Both the position numbers and the translations under genes were made by a program. A DNA stretch of 64,000 nucleotides, taken from NCBI RefSeq assembly GCF_050871315.1, contig NZ_JBJLRE010000009.1; one strand, written 5' to 3'. Below the pieces are notes generated by a model. That model was not told where the DNA came from and made no database searches. It saw only the letters and a list, made by a program, of their open reading frames with translations. Shown in pieces: positions 15,677-24,297 of this stretch. Position 1 is the first letter of the stretch. Each line of letters begins with the position of its first letter. This DNA is from Kineococcus gynurae (GTDB lineage: Bacteria > Actinomycetota > Actinomycetes > Actinomycetales > Kineococcaceae).

Positions 15677-16771
15677 TCAAGCCCGGCGGGCCAGGTCAGC
15701 GGCGCCGATCATGCCTGCCTCGCCGCCGCGCTGCGCGACGCGCAGGGGCGGGGCGTCCCGATGGGTCCGGCCGGACAGGGTGGCCGCGAACCGCTCCCGG
15801 GCGGGTTCCAGGAGCAGGTCGCCCGCCGCGCAGACCCCGCCGCCGACCACGATGACCTCCGGGTCGAGCACGGCGGTGAAGGTGGCGCACGCCTCGCCCA
15901 GCCACCGCCCGAGGTCGGCCAGCAGCTCCACGCAGCCCGCGTCGCCCGCCTGGGCCAGACGCGTGATGGTCGGGCCGTCGACCTTCTCCGGGTCGCCGCC
16001 CGCGGAGTCGAGCAGGGCGGCCCCGGCCGCGGAACCGCTGCGCAGCAACTCCTTCCCGCGCCGGACCAGCGAGTTCCCGGAGACGTACTGCTCCCAGCAG
16101 CCGGTGTTGCCGCACCCGCAGGGCAGCCCGTCCGGCACGGCCCGCGCGTGGCCGACCTCGGCCGCGGCGCCCGAGGCCCCGCGCTGCAGGCGCCCGCCGG
16201 AGACGATGCCGCCGCCCAGTCCGGTCCCGAGGGTGAGCATCAGCAGGTCGTCGACCCCGGCGCCGGAGGCGTCCAGGCCCCCGCCGAAGCGGTACTCGCC
16301 CCAGGCCGCGGCGTTGGCGTCGTTCTCGACCACGACCGTCCCGTCGCCGAGCGGACCGCCGGACCGTTCACGCAACCGCGCCCGCAGGTGCTCGGCCAAC
16401 GGCTCGTCGCGCCAGGCCAGGTTGGGGGCGAAGACGACGGTGGAGCGGGCCGCGTCGACGAACCCGGCGGCGGCCACCCCGACCGGGCCGATGCGGTGCG
16501 CGGCCGCCAGTTCGGCGATGGCGTCGACCACCGCGTCGGCGATCGCCCCCGGATCGGTCGCGGGGGTGTGCCGACGGGTCTCGCCGAGGATCTCCCCGCC
16601 CGGGCCGACCACCCCGGCCGCGATCTTCGTCCCGCCGATGTCGATGCCGACGGTGTGCCCGACCGGGACCTCCTCGACCGCACCCGGGCCGACCTCGGCG
16701 GCGGGCGTCGTGGCGCCGGGACCCGGCACGGGGGCGACGGCAGAGCGGGACGCAGGAGTCGGGCCGGACAT
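15677..16771 (-). CDS. ROK-family sugar kinase, second tandem copy
   Basis: A 364-residue paralogue of the adjacent glucokinase: DIGGTK near 43-48, ENDANAAAWGEYRFGGG, CGCGNTGCWEQYVSGNS (zinc motif) and VVGGGVCAAGD at the C-terminus. The N-terminal tail differs, being Pro/Ala-rich instead of basic. The pair is a tandem duplication 10 bp apart, on the same strand and clearly co-transcribed. Glucose is the likely substrate from the shared active-site segment, but one copy may prefer another hexose or a different phosphoryl donor. Confidence 0.85.
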   Translation of the reverse strand: MSGPTPASRSAVAPVPGPGATTPAAEVGPGAVEEVPVGHTVGIDIGGTKIAAGVVGPGGEILGETRRHTPATDPGAIADAVVDAIAELAAAHRIGPVGVAAAGFVDAARSTVVFAPNLAWRDEPLAEHLRARLRERSGGPLGDGTVVVENDANAAAWGEYRFGGGLDASGAGVDDLLMLTLGTGLGGGIVSGGRLQRGASGAAAEVGHARAVPDGLPCGCGNTGCWEQYVSGNSLVRRGKELLRSGSAAGAALLDSAGGDPEKVDGPTITRLAQAGDAGCVELLADLGRWLGEACATFTAVLDPEVIVVGGGVCAAGDLLLEPARERFAATLSGRTHRDAPPLRVAQRGGEAGMIGAADLARRA

Positions 16772-16925
16772 GCGCTGCAGAACCCCCAGGGGACAGGACC
16801 GCGCCCGGATGCGCGAACTCCGCGCGTGAGGCTACCGCGCGTCCCGCCCCCCGCCGGACGACCGCCACCCTCCCGCCGTCACCCGCGCCGGCTCCCCCCG
16901 GTTCCTCCCCGCCCCGCCCTTACCC

Positions 16926-17053
16926 CCGTGATCGAAGAGGTCTTCCCTCCCGTCCCGTGGTCCCGTCCGGTCAGGCACGGGCTGTGACAGGCGGGACGAA
17001 TTCCTTGATCACGGCGGGCAGGGGGCGGGCAGGGGGCGGGAAGGGGGGGCGGG
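16926..17053. repeat. Dispersed palindrome, copy 1, with G-rich tract
   Basis: A degenerate left arm CCGTGATCGAAGAGG (16926-16940) and a right arm GAATTCCTTGATCACGG (16998-17014) share the sequence of two other intergenic copies at 39879 and 56947. The right arm runs into a G-rich tract (17016-17053) with eight runs of three or more G. The rest of the 303-bp gap between the second ROK gene and the zinc-ribbon gene shows no ORF. Confidence 0.7.
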
Positions 17054-17074
17054 TGCTGGGCGCGCGGGGGTGGG

Positions 17075-17575
17075 TCAGGGCAGCAGGAGTCCGAGCAGGG
17101 CCATGACGACCAGGAGCAACGCGGTCAGGGCCAGGCCCCCGCCCGCGGCGACGGCGATGCGCGCGCTGCGCGAGGCCAGCCGCGGGGGGCGGGACCGGTG
17201 CTCGCGGGCCAGGGCCGACAGGAGGGCGTCGGCCGGGTCGGGGGTCACCGGGGCTGCCGGGGCTGCCGTGGCTGCCGGCCGGGGTGCGGACCCTTGTGCG
17301 GGGGCCGCGGCGGGCGGCGCGGCGGCGGGGCCCGGGGCCGCGTGCGGGGTGGACCCGGGGCGGAAGTCCGGCGCGGGCTGCGGCGCGGAGCCGGGGGCGG
17401 TCGGGGCGTCGGGGGTGCGCAGGGCGGTGTGGCAGAGCAGGCACCACTCCTGCCGCGCGACGGCGCGGGCGCCGCACCCGGGGCACACGGGGCGGTCAGG
17501 GCGCCCGGGAGGCCCGGAACCCCTGGTCGGGGCGGGGACCGGGGCGCCCGCGGGGGGCACGGGAGTGGACGTCAC
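17075..17575 (-). CDS. Zinc-ribbon protein with C-terminal membrane anchor
   Basis: A 166-residue protein: a Pro-rich start, a four-Cys zinc ribbon (C31, C34, C45, C48 in CPGCGARAVARQEWCLLC), an Ala/Pro-rich linker of about 80 residues and a single transmembrane helix at the C-terminus (about 140-166). GTG 17575 is chosen for its AGGAGG site nine bases upstream; the open frame to 17764 lacks one. No function can be given. The layout suggests a cytoplasmic metal ribbon tethered to the membrane. It is divergent from fadD15. Confidence 0.7.
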   Translation of the reverse strand: MTSTPVPPAGAPVPAPTRGSGPPGRPDRPVCPGCGARAVARQEWCLLCHTALRTPDAPTAPGSAPQPAPDFRPGSTPHAAPGPAAAPPAAAPAQGSAPRPAATAAPAAPVTPDPADALLSALAREHRSRPPRLASRSARIAVAAGGGLALTALLLVVMALLGLLLP

Positions 17576-17800
17576 GTCCGTCGACCTCCTGGACCGCTGC
17601 CGGCGCCACGGCGGCGCCTCGTCTCGTCTGGAGCGGTCGCACCGGGCCCGGGTCGTCCCCTCCGAGCCCGGCGGACCGTTCCCCGTGATGGTCGGCACGT
17701 CGAGGCCGTTCCTGTAGTCCCGTCCGTACCGCGCGTGAGGCGCTGACCCGACCGGACGGTTCACCGGAGCGGCAGCCGGGCGCCTCGCGGCTCACAGGGT

Positions 17801-17806
17801 ATGTTC
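17801..17806 (+). promoter_or_regulatory. Probable -10 element of fadD15
   Basis: TATGTT, the most AT-rich hexamer of the 329-bp gap, lies about 99 bp upstream of GTG 17905. It would give a leader of about 90 nt. No clear -35 is seen, and the rest of the gap shows nothing else. Confidence 0.4.
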
Positions 17807-17904
17807 GGCGCCTGGTCGCCGGAGACGTCGCGGGCGACCTCGCCCACCGGTCGAGCCCGGCCGGGGACCGACCGATCGACGGCCCGGGCCGCGAGGAGAA
17901 GACC

Positions 17905-19701
17905 GTGCGCACCATCAGCGAGGCCCCGCTCGTCCCGCCGATCGACCAGGGCAACATCACCGACTGCGTGACCGCGGCCGCGAGCGAGGAACCCCGCCGG
18001 CCCGTCGTCGCCCGCAAGCAGGCCGACGGGAGCTGGGCCGACGTCAGTGCGGCGGCCTTCCTCGAGGAGGTGCGGGCGCTGGCCAAGGGTCTGCTGGCCG
18101 CCGGTCTGCGCCCCGGCGACCGGGTCGGGATCATGAGCCGCACCCGCTACGAGTGGACCCTGGTCGACGTCGCCGTCTGGTTCGCGGGCGGGGTGGGCGT
18201 GCCGGTCTACGAGACGTCCTCCCCCGAGCAGGTCCGGTGGATCCTCTCCGACTCGGGCGCGGTCGCCTGCTTCGTCGAGACCACGGCCAACGCCGCCTGC
18301 GTCGCCGAGGTGCGCGCCGACCTCGCCGCGTTGCGCGACGTGTGGACCATCGACTCCGGTGCGGTCGCGGAGCTGACGACCGCCGGGCGCGACGTCGACG
18401 ACGCCGAGCTGGAGCAGGCCCGGCGCAGCGCCTCCCCGCAGGACACGGCGACGATCATCTACACGTCGGGCACCACCGGGCGGCCCAAGGGCTGCGTGCT
18501 GACCCACGCGAACTTCGTCGACCTGAGCCGCAACGCGACCGAGGCGATCCCCGAGGTGCTGCGCGGCGAAGGGGCCGCGACGCTCCTCTTCCTCCCCCTG
18601 GCGCACGTCTTCGCCCGCTTCATCCAGGTGCTCTGCCTGAGCGCGCGGGTCAAGATCGGCCACACGTCGGACCCGAAGGACCTCATCGCCGACCTCGGTG
18701 GGTACCGCCCGACCTTCATCCTGGCCGTGCCCCGGGTGTTCCAGAAGGTCTACAACGGCGCCGAGCAGAAGGCGGCGGCCGCCGGGTCGGCCAAGGCCAA
18801 GATCTTCGCCGCCGCCTCGGCCACCGCCATCGCGTGGTCGCGGGCCGAGGAGCAGGGCAAGGTCGGGGTCGGCCTGCGCGCCCGGCACGCGCTGTTCGAC
18901 CGGCTCGTCTACAGCAAGCTGCGGGCCCTGCTCGGTGGTCGGGTGCAGTACGCCGTCTCGGGTGGCGCGCCCATGGGCGAGCGCCTGGCGCACTTCTTCC
19001 GCGGGGTCGGGGTGACCGTCCTCGAGGGGTACGGGCTCACCGAGACCACGGCCCCGCTGTCGGTCGGGCGACCCGGGCGGCTCAAGGTCGGCACGGTCGG
19101 CCCGCCGCTGCCCGGGACGACGCTGGCCATCGCCGACGACGGCGAGATCCTCGCCAAGGGGGTCGGCGTCTTCTCCGCCTACCTGCACCGGCCCGAGGCG
19201 ACCGCGGAGGCGATCACCGACGGCTGGTTCCACACCGGTGACCTCGGTGACGTCGACGTGCAGGGCTTCGTCCGGATCACCGGGCGCAAGAAGGACATCA
19301 TCGTCACCGCGAACGGCAAGAACGTCGCACCCGCCGAGCTGGAGGACCGGATCCGTGCCCACCCGCTGGTCTCGCAGGTGGTCGTGGTCGGTGACGCCCG
19401 GCACTTCATCGGCGCGCTGGTGACCCTGGACCCGGAGGCGCTGCCCTCGTGGGGGAACCTGCACGGCAAGCCCGACCTGACGCTGGAGCGAGCCCTGCAC
19501 GACCCCGACGTCGAGGCCGCCGTGCAGGCGGCGGTGGACACCGCCAACCGCTCGGTGAGCCGCGCGGAGTCGATCCGCAAGTTCCGTTTCCTGCCCGACG
19601 ACTTCACCATCGAGAACGGGTACCTGACCCCGTCGCAGAAGGTGAAGCGGGCTGAGGTCCTGCGCGACTTCGCCGGCGAGGTGGACGCGCTCTACACGTG
19701 A
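17905..19701 (+). CDS. fadD15: Long-chain fatty-acid-CoA ligase (FadD15 type)
   Basis: A 598-residue AMP-forming acyl-CoA synthetase. The P-loop-like TIIYTSGTTGRPKGC lies near 188-202, YGLTETTAP is the adenylate motif, DGWFHTGDLG the hinge-preceding motif, and ITGRKKDIIVTANGKNVAP carries the C-domain Lys. It activates long-chain fatty acids with ATP and CoA at the membrane. GTG 17905 has GAGGAG upstream. It overlaps the next gene by GTGA, so fatty acid activation and the GT87-like gene are translationally coupled. Position and type match Rv2187. Confidence 0.92.
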   Translation: MRTISEAPLVPPIDQGNITDCVTAAASEEPRRPVVARKQADGSWADVSAAAFLEEVRALAKGLLAAGLRPGDRVGIMSRTRYEWTLVDVAVWFAGGVGVPVYETSSPEQVRWILSDSGAVACFVETTANAACVAEVRADLAALRDVWTIDSGAVAELTTAGRDVDDAELEQARRSASPQDTATIIYTSGTTGRPKGCVLTHANFVDLSRNATEAIPEVLRGEGAATLLFLPLAHVFARFIQVLCLSARVKIGHTSDPKDLIADLGGYRPTFILAVPRVFQKVYNGAEQKAAAAGSAKAKIFAAASATAIAWSRAEEQGKVGVGLRARHALFDRLVYSKLRALLGGRVQYAVSGGAPMGERLAHFFRGVGVTVLEGYGLTETTAPLSVGRPGRLKVGTVGPPLPGTTLAIADDGEILAKGVGVFSAYLHRPEATAEAITDGWFHTGDLGDVDVQGFVRITGRKKDIIVTANGKNVAPAELEDRIRAHPLVSQVVVVGDARHFIGALVTLDPEALPSWGNLHGKPDLTLERALHDPDVEAAVQAAVDTANRSVSRAESIRKFRFLPDDFTIENGYLTPSQKVKRAEVLRDFAGEVDALYT

Positions 19702-21140
19702 GGTCCCCGCGCCTGACCCCGCCGCTCGTCGCGCTCGTCGCGACGGCGGTGATGCTCACCCTCGGCACCTACTCTGTCGTCCGCTACCGGTGGTGGTTGG
19801 TGGCCGGGTACGTCGTGGTCGCCGCGGTCCTGGTGGTGCTGGCCCGTCGCTGGCCCGACGACCGCGAGTTCGGCGAGGACGGTGCCGGCGGGCGGGTCGG
19901 CACCGGCGACGGACCCGGGGACCGCCACCCCGGACGGCACCCGGGTCCGCACCTCGCCCGCCGCGCCGGGGCGGGCGTGCTGGTCCTCGTGGCGGTGGTC
20001 CACCTGGCCGTGCCCGCCTTCACCTACGTGGCTCCCGGACCGGCCTGGGGGGTCCGGGCGGCCGCGGCGGCCGCCGCCCTGCTGGCCGCCGGCGCGCTGC
20101 TGCTCGGCCGCGACCGCACGGTCGTCGCGCTCGCGGCGCTCGGGTCGGCGACCACCTCCGTCGTGGTGATCCTCGGCGACCCCGCCCCCCGCATCGACGT
20201 CTGGGTGATCCTGCAGCAGGCGGCCGACGGGATGCTGCGCGGGGAACCCATGTACTCCGCGACGTGGGTGGGCTCCCCCGGGATCAGCGACGCCTTCGCC
20301 TACCTGCCCTTCACCGCCGTCCTCACCGCGCCCGGCCGCTGGCTGGCCGGGGACGTGCGGTGGGCGCTGGCCCTGCTGGTGCTGCTCTGCGGGCTGGCCC
20401 TCGCCGTCCTCGGGCGCTTCCGGGTGCCGGCGGTGACCGCCGCGGCGCTGCTCCTGCTCGCCCCGGGGGGTCCCACGCTCGTCGAGCAGGCCTGGACCGA
20501 ACCGACCGTCCTCGTCGGGCTGCTGCTGGCCGCGGTGCTGCTGGCCCGCAACCGCGCGTGGTGGGCCGTCGTCCCGCTGGCGGTGGCCCTGGCCTCCAAG
20601 CAGCACGTCGTCCTGCTCCTGCCGCTCCTGGCCTGCTGGCCCCGCTTCGGCTGGCGACGCACCGTCGTCGCGGCGGGTGGCGCCGGGGCCCTGATGCTGC
20701 CGTGGTTCCTCGCGACCCCTGCCGACTTCGTGCACGACACCGTGCTGACGATGCTGCGCCTGCCCCCGCTGCGTTTCGCCGACACCGTCTACATCCTCGT
20801 GCTCACCGAGACCGGGGTTCAGCTGCCGTTCTGGGTGGTGGGGCTCGCCATCCTCGCCGTCGTCGCGGTCGCCGCCCGGGCGTTGCTGCGCCGACCGGTC
20901 GGACTGGGCGGGCTGCTGCTGTGGTCGGCGACCGTGCTGATGGTCGCCAACCTGGTGAACAAGCAGGCCTTCTACAACCAGTTCTGGCTGGTGGCCGCCC
21001 TCGTCCTGGCCGCGGTCGCGGTCACCGGGGCCGGGTCGAGCCGACCGCGCCTCACGACGTCGGCGGTTCGTCGACGTCCTGCCCCGCCAGCAGCGCGGCC
21101 AGTCGACGGGTCTGCTCCGACCAGCTCCAGCTCCGGCTGA
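19698..21140 (+). CDS. Polytopic membrane protein, GT87-like (DUF2029) mannosyltransferase
   Basis: A 480-residue integral membrane protein with about 11 hydrophobic helices. It has the loop organisation of GT87/DUF2029 polyprenol-phosphate-mannose-dependent enzymes: DVWVILQQAADGMLRGEPMYS after an early helix, AYLPFTAVLTAP, and VALASKQHVVLLLPLL. Members of this group add mannose to phosphatidylinositol mannosides or lipomannan on the outer face. The GTG overlaps the fadD15 stop by 4 bp. Its last 89 bp overlap the convergent pimB' gene, so the hydrophilic C-terminal tail after the last helix is encoded opposite PimB'. The donor and acceptor are inferred from the neighbour. Confidence 0.72.
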   Translation: MRSPRLTPPLVALVATAVMLTLGTYSVVRYRWWLVAGYVVVAAVLVVLARRWPDDREFGEDGAGGRVGTGDGPGDRHPGRHPGPHLARRAGAGVLVLVAVVHLAVPAFTYVAPGPAWGVRAAAAAAALLAAGALLLGRDRTVVALAALGSATTSVVVILGDPAPRIDVWVILQQAADGMLRGEPMYSATWVGSPGISDAFAYLPFTAVLTAPGRWLAGDVRWALALLVLLCGLALAVLGRFRVPAVTAAALLLLAPGGPTLVEQAWTEPTVLVGLLLAAVLLARNRAWWAVVPLAVALASKQHVVLLLPLLACWPRFGWRRTVVAAGGAGALMLPWFLATPADFVHDTVLTMLRLPPLRFADTVYILVLTETGVQLPFWVVGLAILAVVAVAARALLRRPVGLGGLLLWSATVLMVANLVNKQAFYNQFWLVAALVLAAVAVTGAGSSRPRLTTSAVRRRPAPPAARPVDGSAPTSSSSG

Positions 21141-22230
21141 CCCACTCCCGCCCACGACGCCCGAACGCGGCCGCCGTGGCCGGGTCGAGCAGCAACCGCG
21201 CCACCCGGTCGGCGACCGCGGCGACGTCGCGACCGGGGACGACCCAGCCGTTCTCGCCGTCCAGGACCGCGTCGGGGGCCCCGCCGGAGTCGCCGGCCAC
21301 CACCGGCAGGCCGGTCGCGGCCGCCTCCAGGTAGCAGATGCCGAGGGCCTCCGGTTCGAGACCGCCGAGCCGGGTCCGGGTGGGCATCGCGAAGACGTCC
21401 CCGGCGGCGTAGTAGGCGGGCGTCTGCGCCCAGGGGATCGCGCCGGTGAGCACGACGTGCTCCTCCAGACCGGCCCGCCGGACCTGGCGGTGCAGCGCCG
21501 CGCGCCGGGGACCGTCGCCGACGATCAGCAGCGCGGCGTCGGGGACCCGGCGCCGGATCGCGGGCAGCGCGGCGATCAGGACGTCCTGGCCCTTGCGGGC
21601 GACCAGGCGCGAGACGCACACGACGACGGGTCGCCCGAGCAGGCCGTACCGGGCCCGGACCGCCTCGCCCCCCGCGTCGGGACGGAAGGTCCCGGCGTCG
21701 ACCCCCGGGGTCAGCCGCCGCATCCGGGCCCGGGCCGCGGGGCTCAGCGGCCGCTCGATGCGCGAGCGGCACCAGGGGCCGAGGTAGGTGAGCGTGTCGA
21801 CCCGTTCCCCGATGCGGTGCAACGCCTCCCGCGACCCCGGCAGGCTGGACCACCAGGTCTCGTGCCCGTGGGTCGTGGCGACCGAACGCCGCGCACCGGC
21901 CCGGTGCAGGGCGGCGGCGGCCAGCCCCAGCGGAGCGGCGGCCCCGAACCAGACCCGGTCGACGTCGTGCTCCCGGGCGGTCGCGACGAGGCGCGACGTG
22001 ATCGCCGGGGTCGGGACGAGGAGGGGGGCCGGGTCGCGCACGACATGGACGCCCCGGGCCGCGAGGTCGGCGTCGACCGCGAACGAACCGCGTTGCCGGG
22101 CGGTGTGCACGACGACCGTGGCGGCCGCACCCGTCGAGGCGGCGGGCAGCCGACGGGTCACCTCGGCCACGAAGCTCTCGATCCCACCCGTGCGTGGCGG
22201 GAAGTCGTTGGTGACGACGAGCGTGCTCAC
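21052..22230 (-). CDS. pimB: GT4 glycosyltransferase, PimB'-like
   Basis: A 392-residue GT-B enzyme. N-terminal TNDFPPRTGGIESFVAEV is the acceptor-side signature of PimB'; the donor side has VSRLVARKGQDVLIAA, LIVGDGPRR and the EX7E-type segment EPEALGICYLEAAATGLPVVAG. PimB' transfers the second mannose from GDP-mannose to phosphatidylinositol monomannoside on the cytoplasmic side. Length and position agree with Rv2188c. GTG 22230 is used because TLVVTNDFPP follows directly; the frame extends upstream without support. Its 3' end overlaps the convergent membrane gene by 89 bp. Confidence 0.88.
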   Translation of the reverse strand: MSTLVVTNDFPPRTGGIESFVAEVTRRLPAASTGAAATVVVHTARQRGSFAVDADLAARGVHVVRDPAPLLVPTPAITSRLVATAREHDVDRVWFGAAAPLGLAAAALHRAGARRSVATTHGHETWWSSLPGSREALHRIGERVDTLTYLGPWCRSRIERPLSPAARARMRRLTPGVDAGTFRPDAGGEAVRARYGLLGRPVVVCVSRLVARKGQDVLIAALPAIRRRVPDAALLIVGDGPRRAALHRQVRRAGLEEHVVLTGAIPWAQTPAYYAAGDVFAMPTRTRLGGLEPEALGICYLEAAATGLPVVAGDSGGAPDAVLDGENGWVVPGRDVAAVADRVARLLLDPATAAAFGRRGREWVSRSWSWSEQTRRLAALLAGQDVDEPPTS

Positions 22231-22342
22231 GGGGCCAGCCTGCCCGACCCGGCCGCGCGTCCCGTCCCGAACCCGCCGACCCCGGCGCCGCCCCACCGAC
22301 GGACGGACCCGGCGCGGGCGCCCGGGCCTACGGCTCGACGGT

Positions 22343-23785
22343 TCAGGTCCAGTCGGCCAGCCCGCCGCGGACCTCCGCGACCCAGCGGTCGCGCACCTCG
22401 GCGAACGAGGCCCCGAGGTGCCGTCGGGCGGCGGCGTCGACCCGGTCGGGGAGGTCGGCCGGGTCGGGGGCCGGGCCGGTGGGCCGCGCGAGGTCGCGGT
22501 AGAACGCGGTGACCGCCGGGGTGCCGACGGCGCGGGCGGCCGAGGTGACCAGCGTCCACCCGGAGGCGTAGGCGATCTGCAGCTCGGCGGGGTCGGTGGA
22601 GGCGTAGGCCGTCTCGTCCGGGACCTCCGGCGAGCGCCCGGCGGCGACCGCGTCGAGCAACGCGACGGCGAGGCGGCGGGGGTCCAGCCCGCGGTCCAGC
22701 CGGGCGACGTGGTCGGCGTAGCCCTCCACCAGCCAGACCGGCAGCGACGCGGTGGTGCCGGCCCGCGCGGCCACGTGGACCAGCTCGTGGGTGAGCGTGA
22801 CCTGCTGCCCGAGCCGACTCAGGGCGCCGAAACCGCTGGGCTGCACCACGACCCGTACCCCGGCCGGTCCCCCACCGGGGAGGGTGCCGTCCAGTCCGAC
22901 GGCGAGGGCGTCGAGGGCCAGGGCGCGTTCGGCGTCCACCCCGGCGAGCCGGCCGGCGGCGACCGGGGTCGAGCAGACGACGACGGCGGTCCCGTCCGGC
23001 CAGTCGGTGCCCCAGTGCCGCCGGACCCGGGCGGTCGCGTCGGGCAGGTCCTCGGCGACGTTGGCGCTGAGCTGGTCGGCCCGGTCGGTCGCCTCCGCGG
23101 TCCCGCCGTCCTCGGCGCCCACCGCGACCCGGACCACGACCCCGGTGTCCACCCGGCGGGCCTCGACGTCACCCAGCTCCCACGGCTGCGGCACCCCCGG
23201 CTCGACGGCCGGGACCAGGACCCAGTCCCCGCCCCCCTCGGCGTCCCCGCCGGCGGAGCGCACCAGCCCCACCCGCTGGGTCCCCCCGGCGGCCCGCCCC
23301 TCCCCCGTGATCCGGACGGCGGTCGCCACGGCGGCCTCGTGGGTCGGGACGGGTGTCCGCTCGCCGTCCCCCGCGGCCCCGGAGGTGTTCCCGGAAGCGG
23401 CCCCGGCCGCCGACGCGTCCACGGGTCGGACGTCGAGCAGCGTCAGGTCCACCTCGGCGAGTCCCAGGGCGGCGGCCCGGGCGTCGACGGCGGCGACGGC
23501 CTCCCGGACGGCCGCGGCGTAGACGGCCGAGGACGCCGCCGCGTCCCCCCGACGCAACCCGTCGGCGCGACGGGTGAGGAGGGCGGCGACCTGGGCCCGG
23601 GTGGGCGCGTCGGGGTCCACCTCGGCCGCCGTCGTCGCGGACGACGTCGGGCCCGACGGGGTCGTCCTGGTCTCCGGCCCCGCCCCGGTCCGGCTGCACC
23701 CGGCGAGCAGGGCGAGGGCGCCCGCGGTCAGCACCCCCCGGCGGGGCAGCCCGGAACCCACCACCGAGAGTGACGCGTCTGGCAC
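22343..23785 (-). CDS. Lipoprotein with peptidase MA-like metalloprotease domain
   Basis: A 480-residue exported lipoprotein. A twin-Arg-free signal ends in the lipobox LLAGC (lipidated Cys C30). A Ser/Thr/Ala-rich spacer and a long alpha/beta region lead to HELVH (333-337), with E354 in VEGYADH as the likely third zinc ligand, the HExxH-plus-Glu layout of the peptidase MA (gluzincin) group. QIAYASGWTLV and a C-terminal helix follow. The substrate is unknown; an envelope protease or processing role is inferred. The GTG at 23785 has only a weak GAGGTG site. It stands at the boundary between the conserved block and the accessory segment. Confidence 0.75.
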   Translation of the reverse strand: MPDASLSVVGSGLPRRGVLTAGALALLAGCSRTGAGPETRTTPSGPTSSATTAAEVDPDAPTRAQVAALLTRRADGLRRGDAAASSAVYAAAVREAVAAVDARAAALGLAEVDLTLLDVRPVDASAAGAASGNTSGAAGDGERTPVPTHEAAVATAVRITGEGRAAGGTQRVGLVRSAGGDAEGGGDWVLVPAVEPGVPQPWELGDVEARRVDTGVVVRVAVGAEDGGTAEATDRADQLSANVAEDLPDATARVRRHWGTDWPDGTAVVVCSTPVAAGRLAGVDAERALALDALAVGLDGTLPGGGPAGVRVVVQPSGFGALSRLGQQVTLTHELVHVAARAGTTASLPVWLVEGYADHVARLDRGLDPRRLAVALLDAVAAGRSPEVPDETAYASTDPAELQIAYASGWTLVTSAARAVGTPAVTAFYRDLARPTGPAPDPADLPDRVDAAARRHLGASFAEVRDRWVAEVRGGLADWT

Positions 23786-23840
23786 GCGCCCATGGTGGCA
23801 CCTCGTGGTCGGCCCGCGGCCGGAGTCGCGCGATCACGCG

Positions 23841-24068
23841 TCACCCCGCGCGCCGGGCACCGTCACGGTCCGTGCCGTCGACGGCCGGGACGAGGCGCAG
23901 CGGCGGGACCAGGCCGTTGCGGGCGAGCACGTCGACCGCCGCCCGGTCCTCGGCGTCGAGCTCGGGGAGTCGACTCCCGACCGGCTGGGGCGGCCCGAGC
24001 AGCACGGTGACGACGCAGTCACCGCAGGCTCGCGGTCCGGCGAGGCAGCTGTGGCAGTCGATGAGCAT
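23841..24068 (-). CDS. Four-cysteine miniprotein, function unknown
   Basis: A 75-residue protein opening with four cysteines in a C-x2-C-x6-C-x2-C pattern (C5, C8, C15, C18), followed by VVTVLLGPP and a helical LDAEDRAAVDVLARNGLVPPLRL. Small actinobacterial proteins with a similar CxxC...CxDCVV start exist; their role is not known to me. A metal ribbon or a redox site would both fit. ATG 24068 has GGGAGG with good spacing, and a TAGGTT hexamer at 24116-24121 may be its -10. The 229-bp gap upstream, towards the TetR gene, shows no other feature. Confidence 0.65.
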   Translation of the reverse strand: MLIDCHSCLAGPRACGDCVVTVLLGPPQPVGSRLPELDAEDRAAVDVLARNGLVPPLRLVPAVDGTDRDGARRAG

Positions 24069-24297
24069 GGTTGTCCTCCCACCCGGTTGCCGGCCGTGCT
24101 CGACCGGTCCCCCGGAACCTAGGGGGGACCTCCGACACGAACTCGAACAGACGATCGACCCTCGTCCCGGTCGGCGCCGGCGGAACAGCGCCGGAGACCG
24201 GCTCGTGGTCGGTGCGCCGGGCGAGCACACGCGGTCGGCGTCCAGGCAACGCCTCGTGCGACCGACGCGGGACGGTGACGTCGGCGACGAGGCCGCC

